DNA of 64,000 bases from NCBI GenBank assembly GCA_019828595.1, contig JAHQRK010000006.1, forward strand, positions 1,674,001 to 1,738,000. Direction: 5' to 3'. Below are positions 52,394 to 62,978 of this stretch, piece by piece (the stretch's first letter is position 1; every line of letters starts with the position of its first letter). This stretch comes from Aphanomyces cochlioides (Eukaryota > Oomycota > Saprolegniomycetes > Saprolegniales > Verrucalvaceae). Under the pieces are notes generated by a model that saw nothing but the letters and a program-made list of their open reading frames with translations, was not told where the DNA came from and did no database searches. A program made the position numbers and the translations under genes.

Positions 52394-52876
52394 ATGGCCA
52401 CCGTGGACGCGTCGACCATTCAGTGGGAATGCCTTCACTTCAATGCCTTGACTGTGACAGCCTTGTACGACATCATGCAAGTGCGAGCGCGAGTCTTCGT
52501 CATGGAGCAACAGTGTATCTGGAATGAAGTCGATGGCGTGGACAAAGTGTGCTGGCATGTCGTCGGCCGCACCGCCGACGTTTCGATCGTTGCCTACGCC
52601 CGGTTGATTCCTGCACTGGCGAAGGGACTGAAGCAACCGCGACCGATCATCAGTCGCATCGTGGTTCTTCCTGAAGCACGAGGAGGAGGTTTAGGCAAAC
52701 TCCTCGTCGTCAAAGCCATCGAAGAATGCAAGAAGTTGTGGCCCAAGCACGTGATTGAAATCGGCGCACAAGCTCGGCTCAAGGTCTTCTACACCGGTCT
52801 GGGCTTCAGGACTGTCTCGGAGCCGTACGATGAAGATGGGATCATGCACGTCAATATGCTGTACGAAGATGTCTAA
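52394..52876 (+). CDS. elaA: ElaA-like GNAT N-acetyltransferase
   Basis: Single exon, 160 aa, close to bacterial ElaA (153 aa). Matching landmarks: LYDIMQVRARVFVMEQQCIWNEVDGVDK (ElaA LYALLQLRCAVFVVEQNCPYQDIDGDD), AYARLIP, ISRIVVLPEARGGGLGKLL with the acetyl-CoA-binding R-x-x-G-x-G-type loop, IEIGAQARLKVFYTGLGF and PYDEDGIMHVNM. It should transfer an acetyl group from acetyl-CoA; the substrate is not established. The ATG at 52394 gives exactly the bacterial-length protein. There is no presequence. The intronless, bacterial-like form suggests acquisition by transfer, but GNATs of this type also occur in some eukaryotes. Confidence 0.9.
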   Translation: MATVDASTIQWECLHFNALTVTALYDIMQVRARVFVMEQQCIWNEVDGVDKVCWHVVGRTADVSIVAYARLIPALAKGLKQPRPIISRIVVLPEARGGGLGKLLVVKAIEECKKLWPKHVIEIGAQARLKVFYTGLGFRTVSEPYDEDGIMHVNMLYEDV

Positions 52877-53515
52877 GAAGACACTCTCCACCACTGATAG
52901 ACTGTCTAATAGACGAACGATCAAAGAGTCTTTCCGTGCATATGACGACTTTGTCGGCGTCTGTCCAATTCAGTTTATGGAACGGATGGGAATCGAGTCT
53001 TGAGGGAAACAAGCAAGTTGCAACTCTGCTGGGTTTGGCCGGAGCGGACGTCCCGACGAGTTGAAAACGCGGGAGATATCATCGACGGCTCCTCGAGTCG
53101 ATAAATCATCTATTCATGGCGTCAAGCTCTCCTAGTTTACCTCGCATCATCCATCCTTGCCACTGAGCGGCGAGATGAATAGTGTCCGTCGATTTGGCTG
53201 TGTCCAGAGATGGGATGGCAGTCGCGAAGTTTGGACCTACTGCAGCCAACATTAGTTGTTCTCTCAATTGTGGCGCGCGATGCTCATTCCTCACGACTGC
53301 CACGGCGGGCTCTTTGACGATCAGTTCTCGATGGAAGGAAGAACGGCTTGAGCTGGCTGAGAGTCATCCGCGCTCTTCTGATGGAGAGACCCGCATTGTG
53401 GGGTGGCGCCTATCACCCTTGTCGATGGTACTGTAGTTGTCCTTGTCTGTGGTCCAAAATATGCAAAAGACGCCATCACCAGATTGGTTGGGAGATATCC
53501 ACGAGACGACTTGCC
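52877..53515. other. Intergenic region, no supported gene
   Basis: About 640 bp between two plus-strand genes. Frames are short, lack ATG or overlap. No RNA gene or repeat is apparent. Confidence 0.4.
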
Positions 53516-54138
53516 ATGGTGTCAGTGAGCACACTTGCCGCCGCCGCGCTTGCAGCTTCAGGTGGAGACCGTGCTGCAGTGATCACAGTGCACTACGAGA
53601 CCCAAGCTGGCAATATCACATTCGACGTACGTTGTCTTCCTCCCATCCCGTCGCGGCGTCACCTGTCGTCGAGTAGATTCACGAGGAATGGTCTCCTCTC
53701 GGTGCAAAGCGATTCATTGAACTGATCCAAGACGGCTTTTACAACAACGCGGCATTCTTCCGCTACGTGCCTGACTTTGTCGTCCAGTGGGGACTTGCCG
53801 CCGATCCCAAGCGAAACGACTACTCCACGATCGTCGACGACAAAATCGGCGTCGTCTCCAACACACTCGGCACGATCTCCTTTGCAACGTCGGGCCCAAA
53901 CTCACGAACGACTCAAGTCTTTGTCAATCTCAAGAACAACTCGCGCCTCGACAGCATGGGCTTCACGCCGTTCGGAATCGTCACGGAAGGCATGGACGTC
54001 CTCCTCGACGAAGTCTACTCGGGGTACCGCGAAGAGCCCGACCAGAGGATGCTCCGGATGCGCGGCGAGGCGTACCTCGAGCGAAGCTTTCCCAAGATCA
54101 CGCACATTACAAAGTCATGGGCTCGATTTGGATGTTAA
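53516..54138 (+). CDS. Secreted divergent cyclophilin-type peptidyl-prolyl isomerase, copy 2
   Basis: Two exons, 53516-53626 and 53677-54138 (50-bp intron), 190 aa. The intron sits at the same place as in copy 1. The N-terminus MVSVSTLAAAALAASGG is signal-peptide-like. The body is close to copy 1: FYNNAAFFRYVPDFVVQWGL, GTISFATSGPNSRTTQVFV, NNSRLDSMGFTPFGIV. It shows the same pattern of kept (Arg, Gln) and lost (Trp, His) active-site positions. The pair flanks the HECT and ElaA-like genes in the same orientation, so the duplication is either older than the insertion of those genes or was dispersed. Convergent with ABCC exporter 1, 26 bp between stops. Confidence 0.83.
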
Positions 54139-54164
54139 CTACAGAGCGAATGTGCGCATCATCC

Positions 54165-57100
54165 TCATGCTTCCTGGCTACGTTTGGACAACTTGGAGAA
54201 GAGACTCTCGGGGTTCTGCAAGAGCTGCGCTGGCGCATCAAACTCCGCGACGGCGCCTTGGTCCATCACAAGGACAGCGTCGGCATCGAGGATTGTATTG
54301 AGTCGATGGGCGATCGTGATCGTTGTGCAGTCGGCAAAGACGTCGCGCATGCTCTCTTGGATGAGGCGATCCGTGTTGGGGTCAATGGACGCCGTCGCTT
54401 CGTCCATGAGGATCACTTTGGACTGCTTGAGCAACGCCCGAGCGATGCACACAAGCTGTCGTTCGCCAAGACTAAAGTTGAGACCGCGCTCTTGGACGAC
54501 GTCATCGAGAGAGGAAATCGTCGACAAGTGGACGCGACGGACGACTTGCCAAAGCGCGTCGTCGTCGGCAACACCACTGGGATCCACGTTGAAACGAATC
54601 GAGCCTGAAAAGAGCACTGGGTCTTGAGGGATGATGGAAACAGCGCGGCGGAGTGTGCGCAGTGGCAACGTGGCAGTATTCACGCCGTCGATGGAGACGG
54701 AACCGCTTTCCAGCTCCACTAGGCGAAGAAGAGCCGCCGTGAGACTCGACTTGCCAGCGCCAGTGCGTCCGACGATGCCGACTTTCGCCCGCGCAGGAAT
54801 AGAAAACGTGACGTTGTGGAGGACAAGCGGCAAGTGCGGCTGGTAGCGCAAGCACACTTGATCAAACTCGACGGCACCGGCAGAGGGCCATGCTTTGCCA
54901 GTAAGTTGACAGTTTGGAGCCAAGCTTTGGGTTTCTTCTCGTGGGAGATGCGCGTAGGCGTCAAGACGCTCGATGGAGATCATTTGCGTCTGCAGAGAGC
55001 TGTAGTTGGTCACGGACTGCGTCATGTACTTTGTGATCGTGAATGCATACGAGAGCGCGACGCCAGCGAGGCCTGCAAATATGGCAGAGGTCGATCCATG
55101 CTGCCACACAGCGCACAGTCCAGCAAACGAAGCGACGAGCGTGCCGGCGAATTCGAGACGGAGGGTGAGCCAGCAGTTGACGCTAAAGTTGAGCAGCAGC
55201 GCTTGGAGATTGCGGTCGAGGAGGCTGTGCATGCGGGTCGTAAAGATCTCGGACGTGCCTGGCAACGCGCGGATCGTGCTCAAGCCATCCAACGTCTCGC
55301 CAAAGAAAGAGAGCACTGGAGACTTGGAGACAGATTCGAGGCGCTGCAGCTCTCGGGAGGTTTGGATGTAGTAGTGCTGCGACTGGGCGTAGCCGTAGCC
55401 GATGGGGAGAATCACGAGGATGAAGAGGGGCGTGACGCCGATAATGGTCGCGTACGTGTAGAGGACCATGATGGCGGTGACGAGGAGAGAGCTCCACGTC
55501 GCTGGCAAACTTTCGTCGGCGGTGTATACATCCGCGGCGAATCGGTTGGCAAGGCGGCCGAGCGGCGTGGATTCAAAGAACGACATGGGAGCAGCGAGGA
55601 CATGCTTGAGGAGCGACTGGAACAGCGTCTGGCTGCCTTTGATGCTAGCCATGTAGAGCACGGACGCTCGGAGGTAGATGAAGAGCACGGAGGAGAGCTG
55701 AAGGCCAACGAAGACGCTCAAGTAGAAGCGCATGGACGTCGAGTCGACATTTTCCGACCAATATGAGAGCCACATTGTCGCCGCGACACTGAGACCTTCG
55801 CAAAGGAGGTAGACGACGACTACGAAGAGCACCGTGGGCCATCCACCGCACGCTTCAAGCCAGACGCGATAGACTGGCCAGCCGACATTTCCACGCGATC
55901 GATCTTCCTCCTTGGTCAACTTCCCAGAGGATTTTGACGTCGTTGCCGTCGTTTCAGTCAAAGCAGTCTCGGTGGTCGTTCCGTTGGTCTCTATCCTCTC
56001 AGCATCGTCGATCGGCTGCGCGTCGTGGAGCATTTTCACAAGATAAGGATGGTCCTGGACATCTCCAAGGGGGCCATCGGCAGCAAGAATTCCATCGGCG
56101 AGAACCACGACGCGGTCGCAGCCTCCCAGGACACTTGGTGCGTTGGTTGCGAGGAGCACGAGCTTGTCGCGGAGGGCGCGTTGGATACATTCGTGGAAAA
56201 TTTGCGCTCCCACGTGGCTGTCGACAGCGGCAAGCACATCATCCAAGAGGTAAACATCGGCGTCTTGATACACTGCACGTGCGAGCGCGACGCGGGTCTT
56301 CTGGCCACCGCTGAGGGTGAGTCCCTTCTCGCCAATTTCCGTGAAATCACCCGCGCCGAGGATTGCCAAGTCGTCATGCAAACAGCAAACATCAAGCACC
56401 GTCGCGTATCGAGCTTGGTCGAACGGAAGGCCAAACAAGATGTTGTCGCGCACTGTAGCGTTGAGAATGAATGGCTGCTGGGCCACGTAGGCGATCGAGC
56501 CAAATTTGTGGAGACTTCCATCCACGACTCGCGTCTCGCCGAGAATGGCTCGAAGGAAAGACGACTTGCCGCATCCAGTGGGTCCAACTAGCGCGACGAG
56601 CGATCTGGAGGACGCTTCTAGGTTGACATGGCGCAAGAATGGCTCGTCCGTTTGTGGAATTTGCAACGTTGCGCCTTGGAGGACAATGCCTGGCGCTGAA
56701 AGATCCCCAGACGTCACGATAGATCGCTCTTCTTCCAGCAGATAGTCGCGGATTCGATCGATGCTAAGCTGCGCTTCAATGATCGCGTTCACCATGTCTG
56801 GAAGCTTGAGGAGAGGCAGGCGGAGGATGTTGAAAAGTGCCAAAGTCGTCAACGCCGTCCCCACGTCCAGGGAATTGCCGAGGAAGATGTACATGGCGAA
56901 CGACGCGATGGCTACAAATGCAGGAAGACCATTCGACAGCGCGCTGGAGAGCGACCGCATGCGCAAGAACGCTCGAAGTTGGTCGAGTTCGCTAGCTCTC
57001 TTGCCTTGAATGTTCTTGAGAAAGATATCTTCCCACGCCTGGAACTTGACGACCTTGACGCCACTCCACACTTCGTTGCAGAGCTTTGTGCGTGAATCTT

Positions 57101-57899
57101 TCGCCTTCATGACGTTCTTCTGGATGGACTTCATGAGCTTCGCCAAGAAGAGCGTCAATGGGATGAAGAGGCCGATGACGACAAGGCCTGCGATGAAGGA
57201 AATGCCAATTTCTCGCCACAGAAGAACGCACGAGAGCAGAATCAAGTACGGAACGACCCAGACGGAGTGCAAGTCGATCGTGAGCTTTTGGACGCGCGTC
57301 GCATCGACAGACATGAGATTTGTCACTTGGCCAGACGATCTCTTGGCAGAAGGAGCAATGACGAGGGACTTCTGGTAGAGAGCCGACTGGATGGCCGCTC
57401 GAAAGCACATGCCGACTTCTTGCGAGAGATACGTGTACTGGCGGATGCAGAGGGACTGAACAATGCCCGAGACGAAGATGATTGCCGCGAGGATGTAGCC
57501 TTGAGAAGTTGGCGCTGCCGGGTCGTTCAGGAATGCAATCATCGCTTTGAGCACCAATGGCGCTGTGAAGAGCAACGTCGCGCGGATTCCACGGAGAGCT
57601 CCTGCTATCACAAAGCGCCAGCCAAAAGCTTTGAAGAGAGCGCGAGTCAAACTTGGTTTCGCCGGCGGTGTGGTCGCCGCTTTGAGTTGACTCCAGTGGG
57701 AATGGAACCGGTCCGACACGAACTTGGATGCATGGACACTCGAAAGCACATACAAGTCGTCAAACTCGAGCGTTTTCTGCGAGCCAAGCTCCAAGAGTGG
57801 AGTGAGCCACGTGAAGAAGAGCACAGCGGTCCACGTCGAGCGTTCAGCCACTCGCGCCTTGGACTCTGTCCGCTCCAGCAGCGGCGACGTTTCCGACAT
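54165..57899 (-). CDS. ABCC-type (MRP) exporter, tandem copy 1
   Basis: Single exon, 1244 aa from ATG 57899, which begins MSETSPLLERTES like the neighbour MSERSPLLQ; codons upstream in frame look non-coding. Order is TMD1 (about 90-370), NBD1, TMD2 (about 640-930), NBD2, with no TMD0. NBD1: Walker A GPTGCGKS (about 436), signature LSGGQ (about 529), Walker B LLDDVLAAVD. NBD2: GRTGAGKS (about 1049), signature FSLGERQ, Walker B LMDEATASID, H-loop AHRL. NBD1 has Asp after Walker B instead of Glu and lacks the H-loop His (ATNAPS), so only one ATP site should turn over, as in other ABCC proteins. Likely an exporter of conjugates or drugs. Confidence 0.93.
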   Translation of the reverse strand: MSETSPLLERTESKARVAERSTWTAVLFFTWLTPLLELGSQKTLEFDDLYVLSSVHASKFVSDRFHSHWSQLKAATTPPAKPSLTRALFKAFGWRFVIAGALRGIRATLLFTAPLVLKAMIAFLNDPAAPTSQGYILAAIIFVSGIVQSLCIRQYTYLSQEVGMCFRAAIQSALYQKSLVIAPSAKRSSGQVTNLMSVDATRVQKLTIDLHSVWVVPYLILLSCVLLWREIGISFIAGLVVIGLFIPLTLFLAKLMKSIQKNVMKAKDSRTKLCNEVWSGVKVVKFQAWEDIFLKNIQGKRASELDQLRAFLRMRSLSSALSNGLPAFVAIASFAMYIFLGNSLDVGTALTTLALFNILRLPLLKLPDMVNAIIEAQLSIDRIRDYLLEEERSIVTSGDLSAPGIVLQGATLQIPQTDEPFLRHVNLEASSRSLVALVGPTGCGKSSFLRAILGETRVVDGSLHKFGSIAYVAQQPFILNATVRDNILFGLPFDQARYATVLDVCCLHDDLAILGAGDFTEIGEKGLTLSGGQKTRVALARAVYQDADVYLLDDVLAAVDSHVGAQIFHECIQRALRDKLVLLATNAPSVLGGCDRVVVLADGILAADGPLGDVQDHPYLVKMLHDAQPIDDAERIETNGTTTETALTETTATTSKSSGKLTKEEDRSRGNVGWPVYRVWLEACGGWPTVLFVVVVYLLCEGLSVAATMWLSYWSENVDSTSMRFYLSVFVGLQLSSVLFIYLRASVLYMASIKGSQTLFQSLLKHVLAAPMSFFESTPLGRLANRFAADVYTADESLPATWSSLLVTAIMVLYTYATIIGVTPLFILVILPIGYGYAQSQHYYIQTSRELQRLESVSKSPVLSFFGETLDGLSTIRALPGTSEIFTTRMHSLLDRNLQALLLNFSVNCWLTLRLEFAGTLVASFAGLCAVWQHGSTSAIFAGLAGVALSYAFTITKYMTQSVTNYSSLQTQMISIERLDAYAHLPREETQSLAPNCQLTGKAWPSAGAVEFDQVCLRYQPHLPLVLHNVTFSIPARAKVGIVGRTGAGKSSLTAALLRLVELESGSVSIDGVNTATLPLRTLRRAVSIIPQDPVLFSGSIRFNVDPSGVADDDALWQVVRRVHLSTISSLDDVVQERGLNFSLGERQLVCIARALLKQSKVILMDEATASIDPNTDRLIQESMRDVFADCTTITIAHRLNTILDADAVLVMDQGAVAEFDAPAQLLQNPESLFSKLSKRSQEA

Positions 57900-58562
57900 G
57901 CCGAACAATATCGAATGGTGTCGACGTCTGGTGATGGGAAATCCAGTCGAGGCCACTGTACTTAGACAAGACAGAAGGGAGGACCGAAAAAATGCGAAAG
58001 CGCTCCGAAGATGATGCGACAGAGGAGGAGGACGCGTGCCTTGGACGAACCAAATGGCTGCATCCTCATCGCTGGATTGCCATTGCAGCAACAAATGACA
58101 GCCACAGAAATGATGGCATCCGACGACAGGTGTATCTTGCACCCTACAATAGTCTCCCTCATTAAAGATGGACGATCGACGCATGGGGAGACGTCAAGCT
58201 CCCAAGGAAGGCATTTGGATGCACGATGTTGAATCCATACTGCAGCAGCGAGAATTACCGACGCACGACCACGTACAGTATGATGGATGCAGCTGGCGAA
58301 ATGCTGACGACGCATGAAGAATGGAGGAGCACCCGCAAGGGCTAAATAGATTGCAGTACGTCACCCAAGTCAACAAAAATGCCACCATGACTTGTAGAGA
58401 TGGAGAAACAGCGCGCTAAGACATTTCCCCGGCATTCAACAGCATGAATTAGATAAGATCATACCGAGGAATGCTCCCTCGAGCGATGTTTTCTCAAGAT
58501 CGCGGACATTGCAGAGTCATGGCATCGTTTCGGTGAAGGCTATGAAGGACGACGCCTAAGGC
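57900..58562. other. Spacer between tandem ABCC genes
   Basis: 663 bp holding the promoter of ABCC copy 1 and the 3' flank of copy 2. The in-frame extension of copy 1 to 58184 has no conserved sequence. No other gene is seen. Confidence 0.5.
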
Positions 58563-61500
58563 TTACAGCATGGCATGACGTTTGGACAACTGGTAGAAGA
58601 GACTGTCGGAGTCTTGCAACAATTGAGCTGGAGCACCGATTTCGGCAACAACACCTTGATCCATGACGAGGACAGCGTCGGCATCAAGGATTGTATCAAG
58701 TCGATGGGCGATCGTGATGGTCGTGCAGTCGGCAAAGACTTCGCGCACAGTCGCTTGAATGAGTCGGTCTGCATTGAGATCAATCGATGCCGTCGCTTCG
58801 TCCATGACGATGACTTTAGACTGCTTGAGCAACGCCCGAGCGATGCACACAAGCTGTCGTTCGCCAAGGCTAAAGTTGAGACCGCGCTCTTCGACGACAG
58901 CGTCCAAAGAGGTAATAGATGCGAGGTGGGCGCGATGGACGACTTGCCAAAGCGCCTTATCGTCTGCTTCACCAGTTGGATCCAAGTTGAATCGAATCGA
59001 GCCTGAAAAGAGCACTGGGTCTTGAGGAATGATCGAGACTGCGTGTCGGAGAGTGCTTAGAGGTAGCGTCGCAATATTCACGCCGTCAATGAAGATGGAA
59101 CCGCTTGCCAGCTCCACCAGGCGAAACAGGGCGGCTGTAAGACTTGATTTGCCAGCGCCTGTACGGCCGACGATACCGACTTTCGCCCGCGGAGGAATCG
59201 AGAACGTGACATTGTGGAGGACAAGCGGCAACTGCGGCTGGTAGCGCAAGCGCACTTGATCAAACTCGACGGCACCGGCAGGGGGCCATGCTTTGTCAAT
59301 GTCATCACGTTGTCGAATCAAACTTTGAGTGTCTTCACGTGGGAGATGCGCGTAGGCATCAAGTCGCTCGATCGCCACCATTTGAGTTTGAAGGGAACTG
59401 TAGTTGGTCACCGACTGTGTCATATTCTTGGTGATCGTGAATGCGTAGGAAAGCGCGACGCCAGCAAGGCCTGCAAACATTGCTGAGGTCGATCCATGCT
59501 GCAATACAGCACACAAGGCCGCGAAGGTAGAGATGAGTGTGCCTACAACATCGAGACGCAATGTGAGCCAGCAATCGACGCTAAAGTCCAGTAAAATTGC
59601 TTGGAGATTGCGATCGAGGATGCTGTGCATGCGGGCAGTAAATACATCGGGAATGCCAGGCAGTGCTCGGATTGTACTCAAGCCATCCAACGTTTCACCA
59701 AAGAAAGATAGCACTGGAGACTTGGAGATAGATACGAGGCGCTGAAGCTCTCTAGATGTCTTGATGTAGTAGAGCTGCGTTCGCGCATATCCGTAGCCGA
59801 TGGGGAGAATCATAACAAGGAAGAGTGGCGTGACGCCAATAATCGTGGCAAGAGTCGACATGACAGTGATTGCTGTGGCGAGAAGAGCACCCCACGTTGC
59901 GGACAAACTTTCGTCGGCAGTGTAGACATCAGCAGCAAATCGATTGGCAAGACGACCAAGCGGCGTCGAGTCAAAGAAGGACATGGGAGCTGTCAGGAGA
60001 TGGCCAAGGATCGACTCAAAGAGCGATTCACTGCCGCGGATGCCAGCCATGTAGAGCTCGGACGCTCGGAAGTAGACAAAGAGTACCGAAGTGAGTTGTA
60101 GCACCACAAAAACACCCATGTAGAACCACACAGTCGTCGAGTCACCATGTTCAGACCAAAATGACAGCCACATTGACGCAGCGACACTCATACCTTCACA
60201 GACAACATAGATCGAGATCACGAGGAGCACCATGGGCCATCCACCGCATGCTTGAAGCCAGACGGAATAAACTCGCCAGCTTGTAACTCCGCGAGTTCGA
60301 TCTTCGTCAGCAATAAGTTTCGCAGAGATTGCTCTGCCACTGGGCGCCTTCGCTATCTCAGCAGACACGCCAGCAGTAGGTCTAATTCCTGTGTTCTTTG
60401 AATCGCCAGTCGACTGCGAATTGCGCCTCAGGTTTACAAGATATGGGTGGTTTTGAACTTCAGCGAGAGGGCCATCAGCGGCAATAACTTTGTTTTCTAG
60501 AACAACGACGCGATCACAGCTCCCAAGGACATTTGATGCGTTGGTCACTAAAATCACCAGTTTGTCTTGAAGAGCACCTTTGATGCATTCGCGGAAGACG
60601 TGTGCGCCGACATGGTTGTCGACAGAGGCAAGCACATCATCCAAGAGGTAGATACTGGCATCCTGGTAAATTGCGCGAGCGAGTGCAATGAGTGTCCTTT
60701 GACCGCCACTTAATGTACTCCCTCTATCGCCAATCTCAGTCAGGTCACCGGCACCAAGGGTGGCCAAGTCATCGTTCAAGCAGCAGCAGCTTAGTGCCAA
60801 AGTATATCGGGCTTGGTCAAACGGGAGTCCAAACAAGATATTTTCGCGGATTGTCGCGTTGAGAATAAATGGATGCTGAGCAACATAGGCGATCGATCCA
60901 TTCTTGAAGAGTCTGCCATTCACGACAAGAGCATCACCAAGGATTGCTCGTAAGAACGACGACTTGCCGCTTCCAGTGGGTCCAACTAATGCTACGAGAG
61001 ATCGAGATGATGCCTTAAAGTTGACATTTTCCAAAAAAGGTTCGTCGGTCTGTGGAATTTGCAAAGTTGCGTCGCGGAGGACGACACCTGGTGATTCTAA
61101 CGCTCCCGATGTAATATCCAGTCGTTCTTCTTCCAGAAGGTAGTCGCGGATTCGGTCCAGGCTGAGTAGAGCTTCAACGATTGAATTCATAATGTCGGGG
61201 ATGTTCTGAAGAGGAAGACGGAGGATATTGAATAGAGCCATGGTTGTCAATGCCGTCCCGACGTCCAAGGAATTGCCGAGACAGATGTACTTTGAAAACG
61301 AAGCAGTCGCAACAAAAGCTGGAAGACTGGATGATAGCGCACTTGCCAGTGACCGCAATCGGAGAAATACGCGCAGTTGATCGAGTTCGGTAGCTCGTTT
61401 GGTTTGGATGCTCTCAAGAAGAGCTTTTTCCCATGCTTGGAACTTGATGACTTTGATACCACCCCATACTTCGTTGCACAGTTTCGTGCGTGCATCTTTG

Positions 61501-62303
61501 GCCATCATGACAATTTTCTGGATTGACTTCATGTATTTTGCCGCGAAGAGAGTGAGGGGGATGAAGAGAGCAATCACGCCGAGACCAGCAAGAAAGGAGA
61601 CGCCAATCTCTTGCCACAATAGCACACAGGAGAGAAGAATCAAGTACGGAATGCCCCAGATGGAATGCAAGTCAACTGCGAGCTTTTGGACACGCATGGC
61701 ATCGACAGACATGAGATTCGTTACTTGGCCAGAAGATCGTTTGGCCGATGGAGCAATGACGAGGGACTTTTGATAGACGGCTGATTGGATTGCAGCTCGA
61801 AAGCACATACCGATTTCTTGTGAGAGGTATGAGTATTGTCGGATGCTGAGTGATTGAACGATGCCCGAAACAAAGATAATGGCTGCGAGGTAATAGCCTC
61901 GAGAAGTAGGAGCGTCGTTTTTTTTTAGAAAGGCAATCATGGCTTTGAGCACAAGCGGTGCTGTGAAAAGCAACGTCGCACGGATGAGGCGTAACACACC
62001 TGCGAGCAAAATTCGCCATCCAAAAACTGTCAAGAGCGCGCGCAATACACTCGGTTTCGCAGGTGGGATAGTGCTTGCCTTCAGTTTGCTCCATCGGGAC
62101 TGAAATTGTTGGAACACAAACTTTGATTCATGGACAGGCGAGAGGGTGTACAAGTCGTCAAACTCGAGCGTCTTCTCATAGCCAAGCTTCAAAATCGGTG
62201 AGAGCCAAGAGAAGAACAGAACGGACGTCCACGTCGACGGAGATGCTACGTGCGGCCTTGGCGAAATTGTCGGCGGCTGGAGCAGCGGGGACCTCTCGGA
62301 CAT
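58563..62303 (-). CDS. ABCC-type (MRP) exporter, tandem copy 2
   Basis: Single exon, 1246 aa from ATG 62303. It is colinear with and very similar to copy 1 across both TMDs and NBDs. NBD1: GPTGSGKS (about 439), LSGGQRT, LLDDVLASVD, degenerate H-loop VTNAS. NBD2: GRTGAGKS (about 1052), FSLGERQ, MDEATASID, AHRLDTIL. The main differences lie in the linker after NBD1 (about 600-650), where copy 1 has a Thr/Glu-rich tract. The wobble positions of copy 2 are more AT-rich than those of copy 1. Tandem head-to-tail duplication is clear. Likely plasma-membrane or vacuolar exporter; the substrate is unknown. Confidence 0.93.
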   Translation of the reverse strand: MSERSPLLQPPTISPRPHVASPSTWTSVLFFSWLSPILKLGYEKTLEFDDLYTLSPVHESKFVFQQFQSRWSKLKASTIPPAKPSVLRALLTVFGWRILLAGVLRLIRATLLFTAPLVLKAMIAFLKKNDAPTSRGYYLAAIIFVSGIVQSLSIRQYSYLSQEIGMCFRAAIQSAVYQKSLVIAPSAKRSSGQVTNLMSVDAMRVQKLAVDLHSIWGIPYLILLSCVLLWQEIGVSFLAGLGVIALFIPLTLFAAKYMKSIQKIVMMAKDARTKLCNEVWGGIKVIKFQAWEKALLESIQTKRATELDQLRVFLRLRSLASALSSSLPAFVATASFSKYICLGNSLDVGTALTTMALFNILRLPLQNIPDIMNSIVEALLSLDRIRDYLLEEERLDITSGALESPGVVLRDATLQIPQTDEPFLENVNFKASSRSLVALVGPTGSGKSSFLRAILGDALVVNGRLFKNGSIAYVAQHPFILNATIRENILFGLPFDQARYTLALSCCCLNDDLATLGAGDLTEIGDRGSTLSGGQRTLIALARAIYQDASIYLLDDVLASVDNHVGAHVFRECIKGALQDKLVILVTNASNVLGSCDRVVVLENKVIAADGPLAEVQNHPYLVNLRRNSQSTGDSKNTGIRPTAGVSAEIAKAPSGRAISAKLIADEDRTRGVTSWRVYSVWLQACGGWPMVLLVISIYVVCEGMSVAASMWLSFWSEHGDSTTVWFYMGVFVVLQLTSVLFVYFRASELYMAGIRGSESLFESILGHLLTAPMSFFDSTPLGRLANRFAADVYTADESLSATWGALLATAITVMSTLATIIGVTPLFLVMILPIGYGYARTQLYYIKTSRELQRLVSISKSPVLSFFGETLDGLSTIRALPGIPDVFTARMHSILDRNLQAILLDFSVDCWLTLRLDVVGTLISTFAALCAVLQHGSTSAMFAGLAGVALSYAFTITKNMTQSVTNYSSLQTQMVAIERLDAYAHLPREDTQSLIRQRDDIDKAWPPAGAVEFDQVRLRYQPQLPLVLHNVTFSIPPRAKVGIVGRTGAGKSSLTAALFRLVELASGSIFIDGVNIATLPLSTLRHAVSIIPQDPVLFSGSIRFNLDPTGEADDKALWQVVHRAHLASITSLDAVVEERGLNFSLGERQLVCIARALLKQSKVIVMDEATASIDLNADRLIQATVREVFADCTTITIAHRLDTILDADAVLVMDQGVVAEIGAPAQLLQDSDSLFYQLSKRHAML

Positions 62304-62978
62304 CGTGAAATTTTCAAAGTGTGTTCGAAAGGGTGAGAGGAAATCAATGACCACTCACAGTAAAAATATAAAAAATAATTTAGTGTGAAGCCATGCACCT
62401 TTCTTGCCAGAGTGACTCCTCCTTTTCGCTTCGATCATGGCCTGGTCGATGCTTTGCAGAAAAGCAATGTTTTTTGATACGTCTGCCACATCGCGTCAAT
62501 ATATGGGCTGTGTGGCATCACAGTTTCAGTGCTGTCTTGGATAAAAAGCAAGCGAGATGACACTAAATTATGATAACCACAGTATTTAAAGTATGATTTT
62601 CAGGCAATTGGAATTCCACATTGGGTTCGAACCATTTCATGGAATCAGTCGCGACAACTGTACTTGGGTGGTGCTTGGATGACTTAGACGATTGGATTCC
62701 GCGTCGAAATGAGTGCCGCGAGTCATTCTTTTCGATAAGGAGACTGGACGGATGCCCTTGGGACCATTGGACTTGGCAAATATCGTGAATACGCTCAACG
62801 CAGTACCAGCTTGCCTCAACTAAATATCACAAATGTTGCGAAGTTCATCCTCGTTAACTAGAGATGTCAACTTGGATCGCCTGATGAGGACGTATAACAT
62901 TAGACTACTACATCATGAGTTTGTCGACTTCAACGGGATGATTGTGAGTACATTGTCATGTCGACTAAATTGCGATTG
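62304..62978. other. Spacer between tandem ABCC genes
   Basis: 675 bp, AT-richer than the genes. No frame above 60 codons with protein character, no RNA gene, no repeat. It holds the promoter of ABCC copy 2. Confidence 0.45.

Noticed and set aside
54816..55766. 316-codon plus-strand ATG frame
   Set aside because: Antisense to NBD2 and TMD2 of ABCC copy 1; highly charged composition typical of shadow frames in GC-wobble genes.
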